Origin: Dactylorhiza incarnata
Lineage: Eukaryota; Streptophyta; Magnoliopsida; Asparagales; Orchidaceae
DNA length: 64,000 nt
Direction: 5' to 3'
Assembly: GCA_033032865.1 (NCBI GenBank)
Contig: JAWHQI010000075.1
Span: 2,790,001 to 2,854,000, forward strand
Position numbers and translations under genes: made by a program. Shown here piece after piece: positions 32,376 to 42,927 of the stretch (the first letter of the stretch is position 1; each line of letters starts with the position of its first letter). Below the pieces are notes generated by a model. It was given only the letters and a program-made list of their open reading frames with translations. It searched no databases and was not told where the DNA came from.

Positions 32376-33915
32376 TGTTGGATCTGTTGGCGCCCTTAGA
32401 GGGGGGTGGGGGGGGGGGGGGGGTGAATAAGAGTTTTAAAAACTTTAAACTTTAATAGAAAACTTTTGATATTTTGATCAAAGTTAAATCAAAAGTAAAG
32501 AGATAATGAAATTAGAAATGAAATCAATTTTATTAAACAAGAAAAATACATGATTGACATTTATAAAATTGATTACAAAATCTGATTTCAATGACGCTAG
32601 AAATCGAAGCGAATAATATGAAAACCGTTTTTGTTTTCTATACCGACTCGTATCCCCACGAACCGGTTGGCTTTAGCCGATCTCTCCCCAGATTCGGCCT
32701 CAAGCTGCTCTAGCCGATCTATCACCAGAAAGGCCTCGAGCACCCCCTAGATCTACTCCCAAGACCCAGTTGCCAACACGAGGCGAATTACTCCCTAAGT
32801 CCAACCTAGACCTAGTCGCCGTGTGGCGAATTCACGAACCGATTACAAAGATGAAATAAAGGACAAAATACACAATACAAATATAAAACTCCCAATGAGG
32901 TAATCTGAAGGAGACGCCGAAGAATCGCTGAAGATCGTAGAAGTCCAAGCATGCGTTCTTCGCGTTTAGTTTGCGTGTTGATCCAAGCCTCCTTTGATTC
33001 CTCCTTTTGAAATATGAGTGCGAGATGTGTTTCTCTGAAAATACGACCCTCACAAAGTTTCTGAAGTGCTGGAATAGGGCTCTTGACAATCAGTAGTCGG
33101 AGAAGACAAAATCCTCCGATTTATAGAATTTGAGCTAACACCGGCGTTAAGTCCTAACGCCTGACATTGACCATGTATAGCAATATATTAATGGCTCGGA
33201 TCTTCAGAAGAGGAAGGAGATTCTGCACTTTAGGAATGTCTTATTTTAGGCAATATCAACGCTGGCGTTAAGGCTAACGCGGCGCATTGGGCAAATCATT
33301 CCTAATGTTCCTCCTAAAATCACGGCTGCTTTCTCCTTGCCAAATTCGTCGACCGGATAGCGCCCAGCGTTAAGCCTAACGCCTAGCATTGAGTTTCATC
33401 TGTAATTAGCTGGCACCCCAATTCGTCGAACTCAATTCGTCGAAAAATGGCTTCATCTTTCGTCGAACGACATTTCGTTGAACGGAGTTCGTCGAACGGA
33501 CTTCATCATTCGTCGACCGGAAATTCGTTGAACGCAAGATCGTCGAACGCAAGATCATCGAACGCAGTTTCTATTTTGTCTAACCCAGCTTCCGTTCTCA
33601 GCGGCTTGATTTCGTCGATCGCAGCATCTAGTTCGTCGAACGAAAATTTCGTCGAGCACATTTCGTCGAACGCCGTGGTATGCATTTCGTCGAATGCCGA
33701 TTTCGTCTAGCGCTAATGCCCAGCGTTAAGCTTAACGCCTGACATTGAGTAACTTTGAATCCTTCAGCTTGTGGTTAGTACTAGACCATTGTTGCAGCTA
33801 CCTGATGTCAAAACTGTCCATACCTACATGCTAAAAACACAATGGTAACAAAATCAAATACAAGTAGGATTTGTTATTCTCAAATCAAAGGGATGCGGAA
33901 AACCATGTTCCAATA
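32376..33915 (-). repeat. 5' LTR of C
   Basis: An uninterrupted LTR of 1540 bp with start TG and end TA (mutated CA). It differs from the left copy at scattered sites, visibly more than the LTR pairs of B or G, so C is older than B, as the nesting requires. Confidence 0.85.
33119..33125 (-). promoter_or_regulatory. TATA box of 5' LTR of C
   Basis: Minus-strand TATAAAT. A CCGGCGTTAA dyad copy lies near 33140 and the TTCGTCGAACG array at 33421-33710, both upstream in the sense of C. Confidence 0.55.
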
Positions 33916-33920
33916 ATGCT

Positions 33921-34459
33921 GTCGGCCCATGTGCACGAACGGAAAGGTTGCAGGGATAAATGCATGAAGACCACGTGGCTTCTTGTAGCTCATCATTTTA
34001 TAGTGGATAAGAATAGGGCGCTGCTATTAGCACTGCAGTTTTGTCTATTTGCACTCGCCGCTATTAGCAAGCGCTTTTTTAAGTGATTGTCTATTCGCAC
34101 TCAACCTGTCTATTAGCAATGCAGTATTACTATTAGTACTTTTTTGTCTATTTTTTAAAATATAATAAAAATATCACCAAAAAGAACACTTAAAAGATTA
34201 CACCAGCCCCCTCCTGCCTCATCTGTAACTTCACTTTCACACAGGAAGATTTCATTGTCGACAGTTTATGAACTTAGGTAGCAAGGTCAAGTAATGAGAA
34301 AACAAAAAGCACAAATGAATATAGGTGAGGGAATGGAATAATAAACCAGCCAGACATTTGTACCAAACATTTTAGGTGCGGATTACCTCTGCCTCTTTTA
34401 AGATATCCATTTTGGTACGCCTGGTTTCGAGCATCTTCTGCACCGCCTGCCCTTTCGTT
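33921..34459. other. Short spacer between C and D
   Basis: Near 33990-34145 there are words like CTATTAGCA and TCTATTTGCAC resembling the ends of the small elements at 11168-12735, perhaps a relic of the same family. No gene. Bases 34455-34459 (TCGTT) are the left target duplication of element D. Confidence 0.45.
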
Positions 34460-35063
34460 TGTTGAATTTTGTGAAGTGAGCTAATGCTGGCATTAGAGCT
34501 AACGCCGGCGTTAGCCCCCGCCGTTTGGTGGCGGCTCTGGAATCTATAAATAGGGGTACAATCCCCACAGAGCATATCAGAGACAAGAGGAGACTTGTGC
34601 GGTCTGAATAGGCGATCTCAAGTGAGAGCGAACTTGGAGTGAGTTTGGAGGAGAGCTTGGGCGGTCTGACCGGGCGGTCTCAAGTGGGAGTGAACTCTGA
34701 GTGAGTTCTGGGCGACTTGGAGCAAGAGTTGCGAGCTGTGCAAGATCGCGAGTCAACGCCGGCGTTAGCGACAATGAGGGGCGTTAGCGACTTGTGTGAG
34801 GTGGCGGTCTGCATCTGCGGTCTCGTCAAGAGGGTGTGCTCGCAGCGAGCTCGTGCGGACTGAGTCAACGCCGGCCTTAGCGTCAACGCCGGGCGTTAGC
34901 GAGCTGTGAAGAGAAGCGGACTCTGTATGCGACCAGTTGTTATTTCTTATTATCGGCTATTGTGAATCAAGTTGTATGCGACTTGTATTCAGCCTGCTTT
35001 TGTTGTAATTGTTGTAACCAATTTGTCAAGCAATAAAGAAGTGTTTTTTTTGTTCATCCTTGG
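34460..35063 (+). repeat. 5' LTR of D, left segment
   Basis: Aligns with 46440-47043. It includes AACGCCGGCGTT dyads just before the TATA box, GCGGTCT words after it and a poly(A) signal AATAAA at 35032-35037. It is broken by the palindromic insertion. Confidence 0.88.
34544..34553 (+). promoter_or_regulatory. TATA box of 5' LTR of D
   Basis: CTATAAATAG, about 35 bp after an AACGCCGGCGTTAGC dyad. Confidence 0.65.
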
Positions 35064-35340
35064 TGTAATAGTCCTGGCCCAAGCCTCACCGAGTCTTGCC
35101 GCCCTAGGAACTGCCGGCACCGACGGCCCAGGCCCATTCTGGGATTGGCCTGACCAGTCAACACTGGTCCCGTCCTAGGACACTGGCACCATCGGCTCAG
35201 CCTGACCACAACTGGTCAACAACAAGCTTGCAGGCCATACACCCCAACCCCTCACTGGCCTGCCACAGGGCACATCGGGTTGTTGGAGGGGGGGGGGGCA
35301 CGAACCCACGCCCTCCCTTGATGAGTATTGAGCCAGTTAA

Positions 35341-35418
35341 GCGGCAGCGCGTGGACTTCCCAGGAGGTCACCCATCCCGTGACTACTCCAGCCCGAGCAC
35401 GCTTAACTACGGAGTACT
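35341..35418 (-). ncRNA. 5S rRNA-like segment, left arm
   Basis: Complement of the right-arm copy. It contains the 5S internal promoter (AGTTAAGCGTGCT, GGGATGGGTGACCTCC). It lacks the first ~50 bases of 5S rRNA, so it is not a functional rRNA gene. Confidence 0.75.
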
Positions 35419-35470
35419 TTCACTTCTCATCACCAACTGAGCTGCAGCTCAGTTGGTGATGAGAAGTGAA

Positions 35471-35548
35471 AGTACTCCGTAGTTAAGCGTGCTCGGGCTG
35501 GAGTAGTCACGGGATGGGTGACCTCCTGGGAAGTCCACGTGCTGCCGC
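35471..35548 (+). ncRNA. 5S rRNA-like segment, right arm
   Basis: AGTACTCCGTAGTTAAGCG, GTGCTCGGGC, GGGATGGGTGACCTCC and TGGGAAGTCC follow the order of plant 5S rRNA from about position 53 to the end. Box A, the intermediate element and box C are all there. Upstream, at 35446-35466, AGCTCAGTTGGT with a CTCA/TGAG stem resembles a tRNA D arm; downstream GGTTCGTATCC (35583-35593) resembles a tRNA B box. Confidence 0.78.
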
Positions 35549-35833
35549 TTAACTGGCTCATTTCTCATCAAGGGAGGGCGTGGGTTCGTATCCCCCTCCA
35601 ACAACCCGCTGTGCCCTGGGGTGGGCCAGAGAGGGGTTGGGGTGTACGGCCCGCAGGCTTGTTGTTGACCAGTTGTGGTCAGGCTGAACCGACGGTACAG
35701 TGTCCTAGGGCGGGGCCAGTGAACCGGATGGGCTTGGTCAGGCCGTCCCAGAATGGGCCTGGGCCGTCGGTGCCGACAGTTCCTGGGGTTGTCAGTGACC
35801 CGGATGGGCTTAGGCCAGGACTGTTACACTTGG

Positions 35834-35874
35834 TGTGCTTGTCTCAGTGTTCCATCGATCTAGAAAATTTCACA
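35834..35874 (+). repeat. 5' LTR of D, right segment
   Basis: The last 41 bp of the LTR after the insertion and its duplicated CTTGG (35829-35833); ends TTTCACA. Confidence 0.88.
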
Positions 35875-35886
35875 TGGTATCAGAGC
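35875..35886 (+). other. Primer-binding site of D (initiator Met-tRNA)
   Basis: TGGTATCAGAGC directly after the 5' LTR. Confidence 0.9.
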
Positions 35887-35929
35887 GAGGTTGGAACTAG
35901 CACTGAGTTACAAGTACTGAGCAACCAAG

Positions 35930-38335
35930 ATGGACAACGGAGGAGGCTATGCGAGAGGTCTTGACATTGAGTTACTCACTTAGACGAATTACAAGAAGTG
36001 GAAGTCTTGTATGGAGAGTTACCTGCTTGGAGAGGACCTATGGGAGGTCGTTGGAGGAGATGCACAAGAGGAAGTTGAAGCTGCCGGTGACAATGGTCCA
36101 GCTGTGGGAGCTTGGAGGAAGACCAACGCCAAAGAAGAGTTCACTCTGAAGAGGACGATTGCTCCTGACTTGTTTGACCACATCATGGGGTGCAAGTCAG
36201 CGTCAGAGATCTGGAGAGCCCTTGATGGGTTGCTTAACAAGAAGAATGTAGCGTGGCTACAGTTCCTGGAGAATGAGTTGGCGAAGTCCACTCAAGGAGA
36301 GTTGTCGATATCCACCTTCTTCCTGAAGGTGAAGAATCCGTGTGCTGAGATCTTGGCTTTGGATCCCGACGAGCCGATCTCGGAGGCAAAGTTGAAGAGG
36401 CACATACTCAGAGGCTTGCGGAAGGAGTATGTTCCGTTTGTTACTTCTGTGCAAGGTTGGGCTATTCAGCCTTCCTTCCTGGAGCTGGAGAACCTGCTGT
36501 CGTCACAGGAGAGCTTGGCGAAGCAGATGGCGGGAGTATCTATCTCAAGGGGAGATAGCGAGGTCTTGTACTCAGGGAAGAAGAAGACCTGGGACAAGAA
36601 GAAGAAGAACTCCAGAGATGGACCCTCAACATCCTCTCAAGGAGATAAGGGGAAGTTCCTTCCTGCTCGTGATGAGAGGGGGAGATCTCTTTGCTTTGCA
36701 TGTAAGAAGTACAGGCACATGGCAAAGGACTGCCTGTCTAATCTGAAGGCCGGTCATATTGCTGAGAAGGAAGGAGGCCACTGGAGAGGTGGAGCGAGAG
36801 GTGGAGGTCACCAGGGTGGTGAAGGCGGAGACAACTGCTTCCTGGCTGAGATGACGGCCACGCCTGTCGACGCCTTAGCCTCTGTGAACTTTGAGAACGA
36901 CTGGATAGTGGATTCTGGTTGCGGGCACCATCTCACGGGAGACGTGTCTAAGTTTGCCTCCTTGAAGGCATACGGAGGATCGGATGCTATCATCACTGCG
37001 GATGATACGGTGCATCCTGTGGAGCAAGAAGGGATGGTGTCCCCGGGAAGCGAAGAGAAGCCGGTCACACTAAAGAGTGTGTATCATGTGTCAGGCATGA
37101 AGAAGAACCTTTTCTCAGTTGTGAATGCAGTGGATGCAGGATACCACGTGCTGTTCGGACCGAAGGAGGTGAAGTTCTTGAAGAACCTGTCTTCAGTTGA
37201 TGCTGATGTCACGCTCACCGGGAGAAGGGTGAAGGATTTGTATGTCCTGTCTGCAAATGCCTATGTGGACAAGCTGAAGACGAATGATAGCGCTGCGATC
37301 TAGCATGAGAGGCTAGGTCATGTGGGGATGGACAAGTTGAAGATAATGGCTGCAAAGGGTCTGGTGAGCGGCCTGCCTAATCTCTCTTCTTGCGGCGACG
37401 GCCATGTATGCGAGGGCTGTCAATATGGTAAGTCACATCGACTTCCATTTGACAAGTCAGAGACCAGGTGTAAGGTACCTCTTGAGTGCATACACGCTGA
37501 TGTGATGGGGCCGTGCGCCACCCTGACTTATGGAGGAAATAAGTATGCGCTGGTTCTGGTGGATGACTATACCCGCTACACGTGGGTTTACTTCTTGAGA
37601 GAGAAGACAGAGGTGTTTGAGAAGTTCCAAGAGTGGAAGAAACTTGTGGAGGGGAGGCTGAACCTGAGGGTGAAGAAGCTGCGAAGTGATAATGGGGGGG
37701 GGGGGAGTTTACCTCTAACGCGTTTGCTTCTTTCTGCAGGAAACACGACATCTGGAGAGAGCTCTCTTGCGCCAACACCCCTCAGCAAAATGGGGTCGCA
37801 GAGAGGAAGATTCGCCATCTGGTGGAGACTACCAGGAGTTGGCTGCATGCCAAGGGGATTCCCAAGGCCTTGTGGGCGGAGGGAATGGCGTGTGCCACCT
37901 ATGTGATCAACCGGCTACCTCTGAGTCCTAAAAGGATGGTTTCTCCACACCAACTCATGTTCGGGGAGAATCCAAATGTGAGACACATGAGGGTGTTTGG
38001 CTCTACCTGCTTCGTGCACGTTCCAGAGTGTGAGAGAACCAAGTTGGAGCCGAAAGCAAGGAAGTGTGTCTTCATCGGCTATGACGAGCGGAAGAAGGCA
38101 TGGAAGTGCATGAATCCGCAGACTCACAAGTTCGTCGTCTCGCGCGACGTGGTGTTTGACGAACTGATCTCATATCAGGGAGTTTCTACTGTGGTGCTGC
38201 CGGAGAGTGGAGGTTCTAGCAGGTGTGAAGAGAGTCACTGAGGACTCTACAATGGAGTTGGAGCTATCTCCCAGCGCCCCATCGCTATCTGGCTCAGGGG
38301 AAGCTTCGAGCTCGAGAAGCAGGGGGAGCAGTTCT
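35930..38335 (+). pseudogene. gag-pol: Gag-protease-integrase of D (broken)
   Basis: The frame opens at ATG 35930, has a TAG at 35981, then runs through gag (KKWKSCMESYLLGEDLWEV), a CCHC-like knuckle (CFACKKYRHMAKDC, with Tyr-Arg where Gly is usual) and protease (WIVDSGCGHHLTG). A TAG at 37301-37303 replaces a residue just before the integrase HHCC finger (HERLGHVG). Integrase continues (CEGCQYGKSHRLPF, DDYTRYTWVYF) until a run of G at about 37695-37706 shifts the phase; the rest (NTPQQNGVAERKIRHL, WAEGMACATYVINRLP) is in the next frame. Another shift lies near 38220. Element E interrupts it at 38336. Not functional. Confidence 0.88.
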
Positions 38336-40037
38336 TGATGCGCACAACTATGCTTGCAAACGATAACGACAAGTTACCGTATCGAATGTAGTATAGGTTG
38401 TAAGAAACCAAGGTCGTATTAGACATGGGGCGGTTGAATACTCTTATTTCTGAAAATCTCTATTATCTTATCGAATAAAACTTGGGGTAGGTTGTTTGCA
38501 AGAAAAAGAGAGAATTAAAAGATATTAATAAGCAAAGGGGGAAAGGCTAGCACTCGATCTTTGAATCACCTCGGAATAATAAAATAGAAGAAATAAGAAA
38601 ATACGATTTTTTTTAGGAAACTGCCTTGACCGTGGAGGTTCCCGAATTATGAGTGCGCCTTGGTCGAGGACTGCGCTAAACTAAGATTAGGTTGATCAAC
38701 CGAGCTTTTGTTCTATAATTGAAACCCCTAAAACTTGCTTTATCGAAATGAACCCCACTATTGGATTTGACTCCAATCCGGGAGATTTATGTCATCCTCT
38801 TTCGAGGGTCACATGCAACTCTCTTTATCCTTGATGGTTCGATTCGTCTTACGAGCTTGTTCGGCTTACTTAAGAACGAAAACACGAACGGGAATTATAT
38901 ATCGAAAATATAATCTCATTTCATTAGAATCAAGGATAAATCGTAAGTGTTTCCAAGGAGAGAAAAAGATGTTCTAAATTACTTCATGAATTATAATATT
39001 CCTTGGATCTTCTAGACCGAGTGCTAAAAGAAATTTAGCTGCTCATGATGATTAATGATTCAATAAAGATAAAAGAGTACATGATAAAAGAAATAAGAGG
39101 GGAATAAAAAGTTAAGAGAACTAATTTTATTAATTCGTAGATGAAAATTACAAGCTAAGGAAAAAGGGATTTCATGTTTGTAAGGTGAAAATCGCAAGAA
39201 AGAAAGAGGAGTACAAGAACTAATAACAAGAAAATAATACATGAAAATAAAGACTTGAACTCCAAAAATTCGTTTTTTAAAATCCCCAATGAGCCCTATT
39301 TATAGGTGCCTTCCAATAACAGCCGGCCCAAACATTTGAAGAATGGTAATAATAGGAGGTGGAGCCATGGCTGATTTAATGGAGATGTTTCTTGGAGCAG
39401 GCCGGACAGCTGGTGGAGCTTGGGCGGAGGAGGTGCTGCTGGAGTAATTGCTGGCGGGAAGCTTTGGCAGGAAGGAGGCGTTGTTGAACATTCGTCGAAC
39501 GCAGTTCGTCGAACTCTCGCTTGTTCGTCGATCGGAGGCCGCCAGACGACAGTTCGTCGATCGCCCATATATTCGTTGAACGCAGTTCGTCGATCTCAGT
39601 TCATTCGTCGATCGCAGTTCGCCAGGCGCAGTTTGTCGATCTCCCGCGCTTTCGTCGAGCGCAGTTCGCCAGGCGCAGTTCGTCGATCTCCCGCGCTTTC
39701 GTCGAACGCAGTTCGCCAGGCGCAGTTCGTCGATCTCCCGCGCTTTCGTCGAACGCAGTTCGCCAGGCGCAGTTCGTCGATCTCCCGCGTTTTTGTCGAA
39801 CGCAGTTCGAAATCAACGACATTGGGTCATGCCCCTGGTCACGCCCGTGACCTGGGGCGTGTAAAAGCATTTTTTTTTCAAATGTCCAGGAAACCTGAAA
39901 ACACAAAATAAACTTAAGTTAGCTTATGAAATTAAAATAGGAACGATTTATATGATATAATTTATATAAATGACATAATTTCATTTTAAAATTATAATAA
40001 AACAATACTAAAAGATGAGTAAATAAATTACTCATCA
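38336..40037 (-). repeat. 3' LTR of E
   Basis: 1702 bp. It contains a 47-bp repeat array (about 39600-39810) built on TTCGTCGAACGCAGTTCG and CAGTTCGTCGATCTCC. The inner terminus carries a near-perfect palindrome GATGAGTAAAT/ATTTACTCATC. Confidence 0.87.
39295..39307 (-). promoter_or_regulatory. TATA box of 3' LTR of E
   Basis: Minus-strand CCTATAAATAGGG. Confidence 0.6.
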
Positions 40038-41546
40038 AACAACCCATAGTTGAGTTTTTGCTATTCTAGAGCAAAAGTGTGAGGAAAGAATTTACAAGAC
40101 ATCGATATTATTTTTAATTAACTAAAATTTCATTAAACCAAGAGTAAGTAAAATGTAAATTCTAGGAATTCAAGAATTAAGTCATAAATTATGGTGATAA
40201 TTTAAAAAGAGAAAATTATTTAGCTAACTACAGCTCAAGATAACTATTTAGCGATCGAAATTATAGAAATTTTCAAACAAAATTAGATTGAAATTATAGA
40301 CACTCTAACATAAAGGAAACTTAAGGAAAAGACACCTACCAAAATATTGCTCTCTTAATAATTTAGTTTAAGACTAGAAACAATGAAATTGGCTAGGGAT
40401 GGGTTTAAACGAAATGGCAAAATGAAGAGATACTAAAATAAAGGTGATGAATTTTATCCTCTCACCTTATTTGAATACGAAATTGTATATGTTTAGGAAA
40501 ATAATGAATTTTTTTCCATGTCATATAATCTTTTAAAATTTCTCTTCAATCAAAAACTCAAAATGTATATGTTTAGATGCAATGAATTTTATCCTCTTAC
40601 ATCATGACATATAATCTTTTAAATGATTTTGGGTGCATATGTGTAGGAAATAATGAATTTTATCCTCTTATTCCCATGACATATGATCTTTTTCTACATT
40701 TTTTTATTTGCCAACAATGGGTAAGGGTAAAGAAATACTTCTAGTTTATAAATTAAACTATTTTGAGAGCAAATTTTTAGTGAAATGAAATTTCCTAAGA
40801 TCTTAAAGTTAAAAGAGAATATAATAAAAATCTAGAGATGTTTAGCCAATTTACCACAAAGTGAAGCTATTTAAAATTAAAAGGAGAAATATTGCTAAAT
40901 AGATTCTCTAATCAGATTAAAAACATAAAATGTTTCTTAAAACCAAATTACTTCAAATTTAAATTTAACAAATTCTGATGAACAAAAAAAATTAGCTAAA
41001 TTAAAAATATAGGAATACTTATAATCAGACCTCAAACTAAATTTCTAGAAAAATAAAAACAACAAGGCTAGGCATATTTATTATTATTACTTTTTTTAAA
41101 TGTTGTTTCTTGGACTTCCCGAGGGCTACCCGGTGAAGGGTTCACAAGGTACTATGAGCTGTGATGGGAGTTCAAGCCCATAGCGCCCTTTCCAAGAATT
41201 TAGATTTTTATAATTTTTCAATTTTTTTTGTTTTTTTATATATATATTTTAGAAAACTACGCTACACCCCCATACTTAAAGTTAAACATTGTCATCAATG
41301 TTTAAAACTAAGTATGAAGAACACTTGAAAGAAAATAAACTTAAAAAAAACGCAAAATTAAAGATAAGCAAGGGGTGCCTCCCAAGATCGCTTTCTTTTT
41401 CCCCTCTTTAAGCTAGACGGTTAGTGTTAGGAAAATGGAAATGGAAAAGAGAAGTGGACAGGCAACTCCCCTAATTCACGCTTAGGTGAATGTACCGACG
41501 TCAGTCGGCCGACTTCTCCTTCGCTTAACATGTGATTCTCCGTTTG
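40038..41546. other. AT-rich non-coding interior of E
   Basis: No protein signature. It contains several TTTTATCCTCTTAC..CATGACATATAATCTTTT-type near-repeats (40450-40690) and one copy of the folded block (41108-41199). Confidence 0.55.
41108..41199 (-). ncRNA. Conserved folded block, copy 1 in E
   Basis: Pairs AGGGC with GCCCT and GCT..ATGGG with CCCAT.AGC. The same layout as the copies at 42701 and 29595 with different bases in the stems. Confidence 0.4.
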
Positions 41547-42587
41547 TCATTGGACTTGAATTTGCAAATCCAAATCACCTATACATACCTGAGGTGATTT
41601 GGAAATATAAAGATGAGCGGCATATGGATCATCAATTCTTTGGGGTAGTAACGACTCATCTTCAACCTGAAAATTATTAGCTTTTAAAGAATCACAAGTA
41701 AACGATTTAGATAATTTTTCGCAAGAAGGAGGTGCTTGCGAAAATATAAAATTAAGCTCCGATTGTTCCTTTTCTAAAATAAAATTTTCTGTAGAAAAAT
41801 CTAGTGCATTACCAAGTAGAATTAAATTTTCAGACACTAAATTTTCAAGAATTTTCGGTTGAATTAAAATAGAAGAATTTTGTGAAAATTCATGACAAAG
41901 AAAAGAAGATCCGAGTGGAGTAGAGGAAGAAACTTGTTCTTCTTCTAGTTCATCCGGAGTGCCCAAAACATTAAGAAATTCATGGTAAGAAAATTTTTCT
42001 TCATCTTTGGTAAAAGATGTTATGGGATTACATGAAAGCACATGTTCCTCCATAACTAAATTATCAAGAGGTGGAGAAAAAACACTAGACGAAATAATAT
42101 TTTCCTCTAAATTTTGGGGGGAAGTATCTATTTGAATCTGCGGAATTTCCCCAAAATTAGAGAACGAAAATTGCGGTGTATAAGAAGAAAAACAAAAATT
42201 TGGATCTAAAGATTTATCTTCATCGCTCCGAGAACTATCTGGGTGAGCTTGCCAACAGGAATAATCTACTTCGGAGCTAGAAGAACAATTATTAAACACC
42301 GAAAAATTATTCTCATTAGAAAAAACATTTTCATCAAAGTTTGAAAAATTATTTTCATGAAAAGAGGAAAAATTATGATCGTAATTATAATCAAAATTAT
42401 TTGCATAATATTGAGGATAATTATTTTCATAATAATTATTTTGAGAATATGAATGTAAATAACATTCCTCACTTTGATGAGGCGCACCACAATAATAACA
42501 ACTAAATTGGCGCCTTCGTGCTGCTTGTAAGAGATAAAGTTGGTTTTGAAGCTCGGCAACTTTAACGGCCAATTCAGATAATTTCAT
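41547..42587 (-). CDS. Knuckle protein of E (gag-like, 346 residues)
   Basis: I start it at ATG 42587; an upstream ATG at 42617 adds ten hydrophobic residues. A short helical stretch precedes a zinc-knuckle-like motif Cys30-x2-Cys33-x3-His37-x4-Cys42 (CYYCGAPHQSEEC), resembling the C..CGG.H...EC knuckle of Athila-type gags. The next ~60 residues are very rich in Asn, Tyr and Phe. The remainder is acidic and Ser-rich with no known fold. It may be the remnant of a gag whose capsid part was lost. The frame has no stops, which is notable because E lacks everything else. Its function is unknown. Confidence 0.55.
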   Translation of the reverse strand: MKLSELAVKVAELQNQLYLLQAARRRQFSCYYCGAPHQSEECYLHSYSQNNYYENNYPQYYANNFDYNYDHNFSSFHENNFSNFDENVFSNENNFSVFNNCSSSSEVDYSCWQAHPDSSRSDEDKSLDPNFCFSSYTPQFSFSNFGEIPQIQIDTSPQNLEENIISSSVFSPPLDNLVMEEHVLSCNPITSFTKDEEKFSYHEFLNVLGTPDELEEEQVSSSTPLGSSFLCHEFSQNSSILIQPKILENLVSENLILLGNALDFSTENFILEKEQSELNFIFSQAPPSCEKLSKSFTCDSLKANNFQVEDESLLPQRIDDPYAAHLYISKSPQVCIGDLDLQIQVQ

Positions 42588-42700
42588 AATAAAGATAAAA
42601 AAGGAAACAACTTTCACTTAAATGAATGAAATTTTTAGAATATTATTAATAAAAAAATATTTATATAATTTTTTTCTTCTTTTAAAAAGCGGGTTTAGTT

Positions 42701-42798
42701 AGTCCTAGACTTCCCAAGGTCAACCCGGTAAAGGGCTCGCAAGGTACTAGAGGCTGTGATGGGAATTCAAGCCCAAAGCGTCCTTTCCAAGAATTTAG
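42701..42798 (-). ncRNA. Conserved folded block, copy 2 in E
   Basis: Lies between the primer site and the knuckle frame, in the leader of E. Stems AAGG/CCTT and GCT..TGGG/CCCA..AGC. Confidence 0.4.
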
Positions 42799-42903
42799 AT
42801 TACACTTTTTTAAAGATTTTTTTTTTAAAAAAATTAAGAAAAGGAGAAGGAAAGAAAATGATAAAATTAATAGATATTTCTTTTTTCGAAATATCAACCG
42901 TAG

Positions 42904-42921
42904 TCCCCGGCAACGGCGCCA
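42904..42921 (-). other. Primer-binding site of E (Asp-tRNA)
   Basis: TGGCGCCGTTGCCGGGGA on the minus strand, six bases from the LTR, is the complement of the plant Asp-tRNA 3' end. Confidence 0.85.
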
Positions 42922-42927
42922 AAAACA

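Larger units (their letters stand above)
18235..33915 (-). mobile_element. Element C: SIRE-like copia derivative without pol, split by element B
   Basis: LTRs start TGTTGGATCTG at 18235 and 32376. The TSD ATGCT is exact (18230-18234 and 33916-33920). The left LTR ends CCAACA at 26340 and is followed by a minus-strand polypurine tract. The right one ends CCAATA at 33915, a CA-to-TA change. A minus-strand Met-tRNA primer site lies just inside the right LTR. The interior has only a gag with one stop and about 4.4 kb of AT-rich non-coding DNA, so C is a gag-only or LARD-type element needing enzymes in trans. Element B lies within the left LTR. Confidence 0.85.
35064..35828. mobile_element. 765-bp palindromic element with two inverted 5S rRNA-like segments
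   Basis: It starts TGTAATAGTCCTGGCC, ends with the near-complement GGCCAGGACTGTTACA, and is flanked by exact CTTGG duplications (35059-35063, 35829-35833). The two arms (35064-35444 and 35445-35828) are inverted copies. The inner ~120 bases are almost identical and the outer parts diverge more. Each arm carries about 80 bases matching the 3' two-thirds of plant 5S rRNA. TG/CA ends with a 5-bp duplication fit integrase-made insertion, as in Cassandra-type TRIM elements whose LTRs carry 5S sequence; the long inverted symmetry fits a foldback element instead. The class is therefore open. Confidence 0.7.

Noticed and set aside
35341..35548. Functional 5S rRNA genes
   Set aside because: Each copy lacks the first ~50 bases of 5S rRNA and sits inside a transposed palindrome; no complete 120-base gene is present.
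35064..35828. Solo LTR of an ordinary retrotransposon
   Set aside because: TG/CA ends and a 5-bp duplication fit, but full-length inverted symmetry of about 380-bp arms does not.
41108..41199. Hammerhead or other self-cleaving ribozyme in the folded block
   Set aside because: The CTGATGA and GAAA core of a hammerhead is missing, and I could not fit another known ribozyme core.
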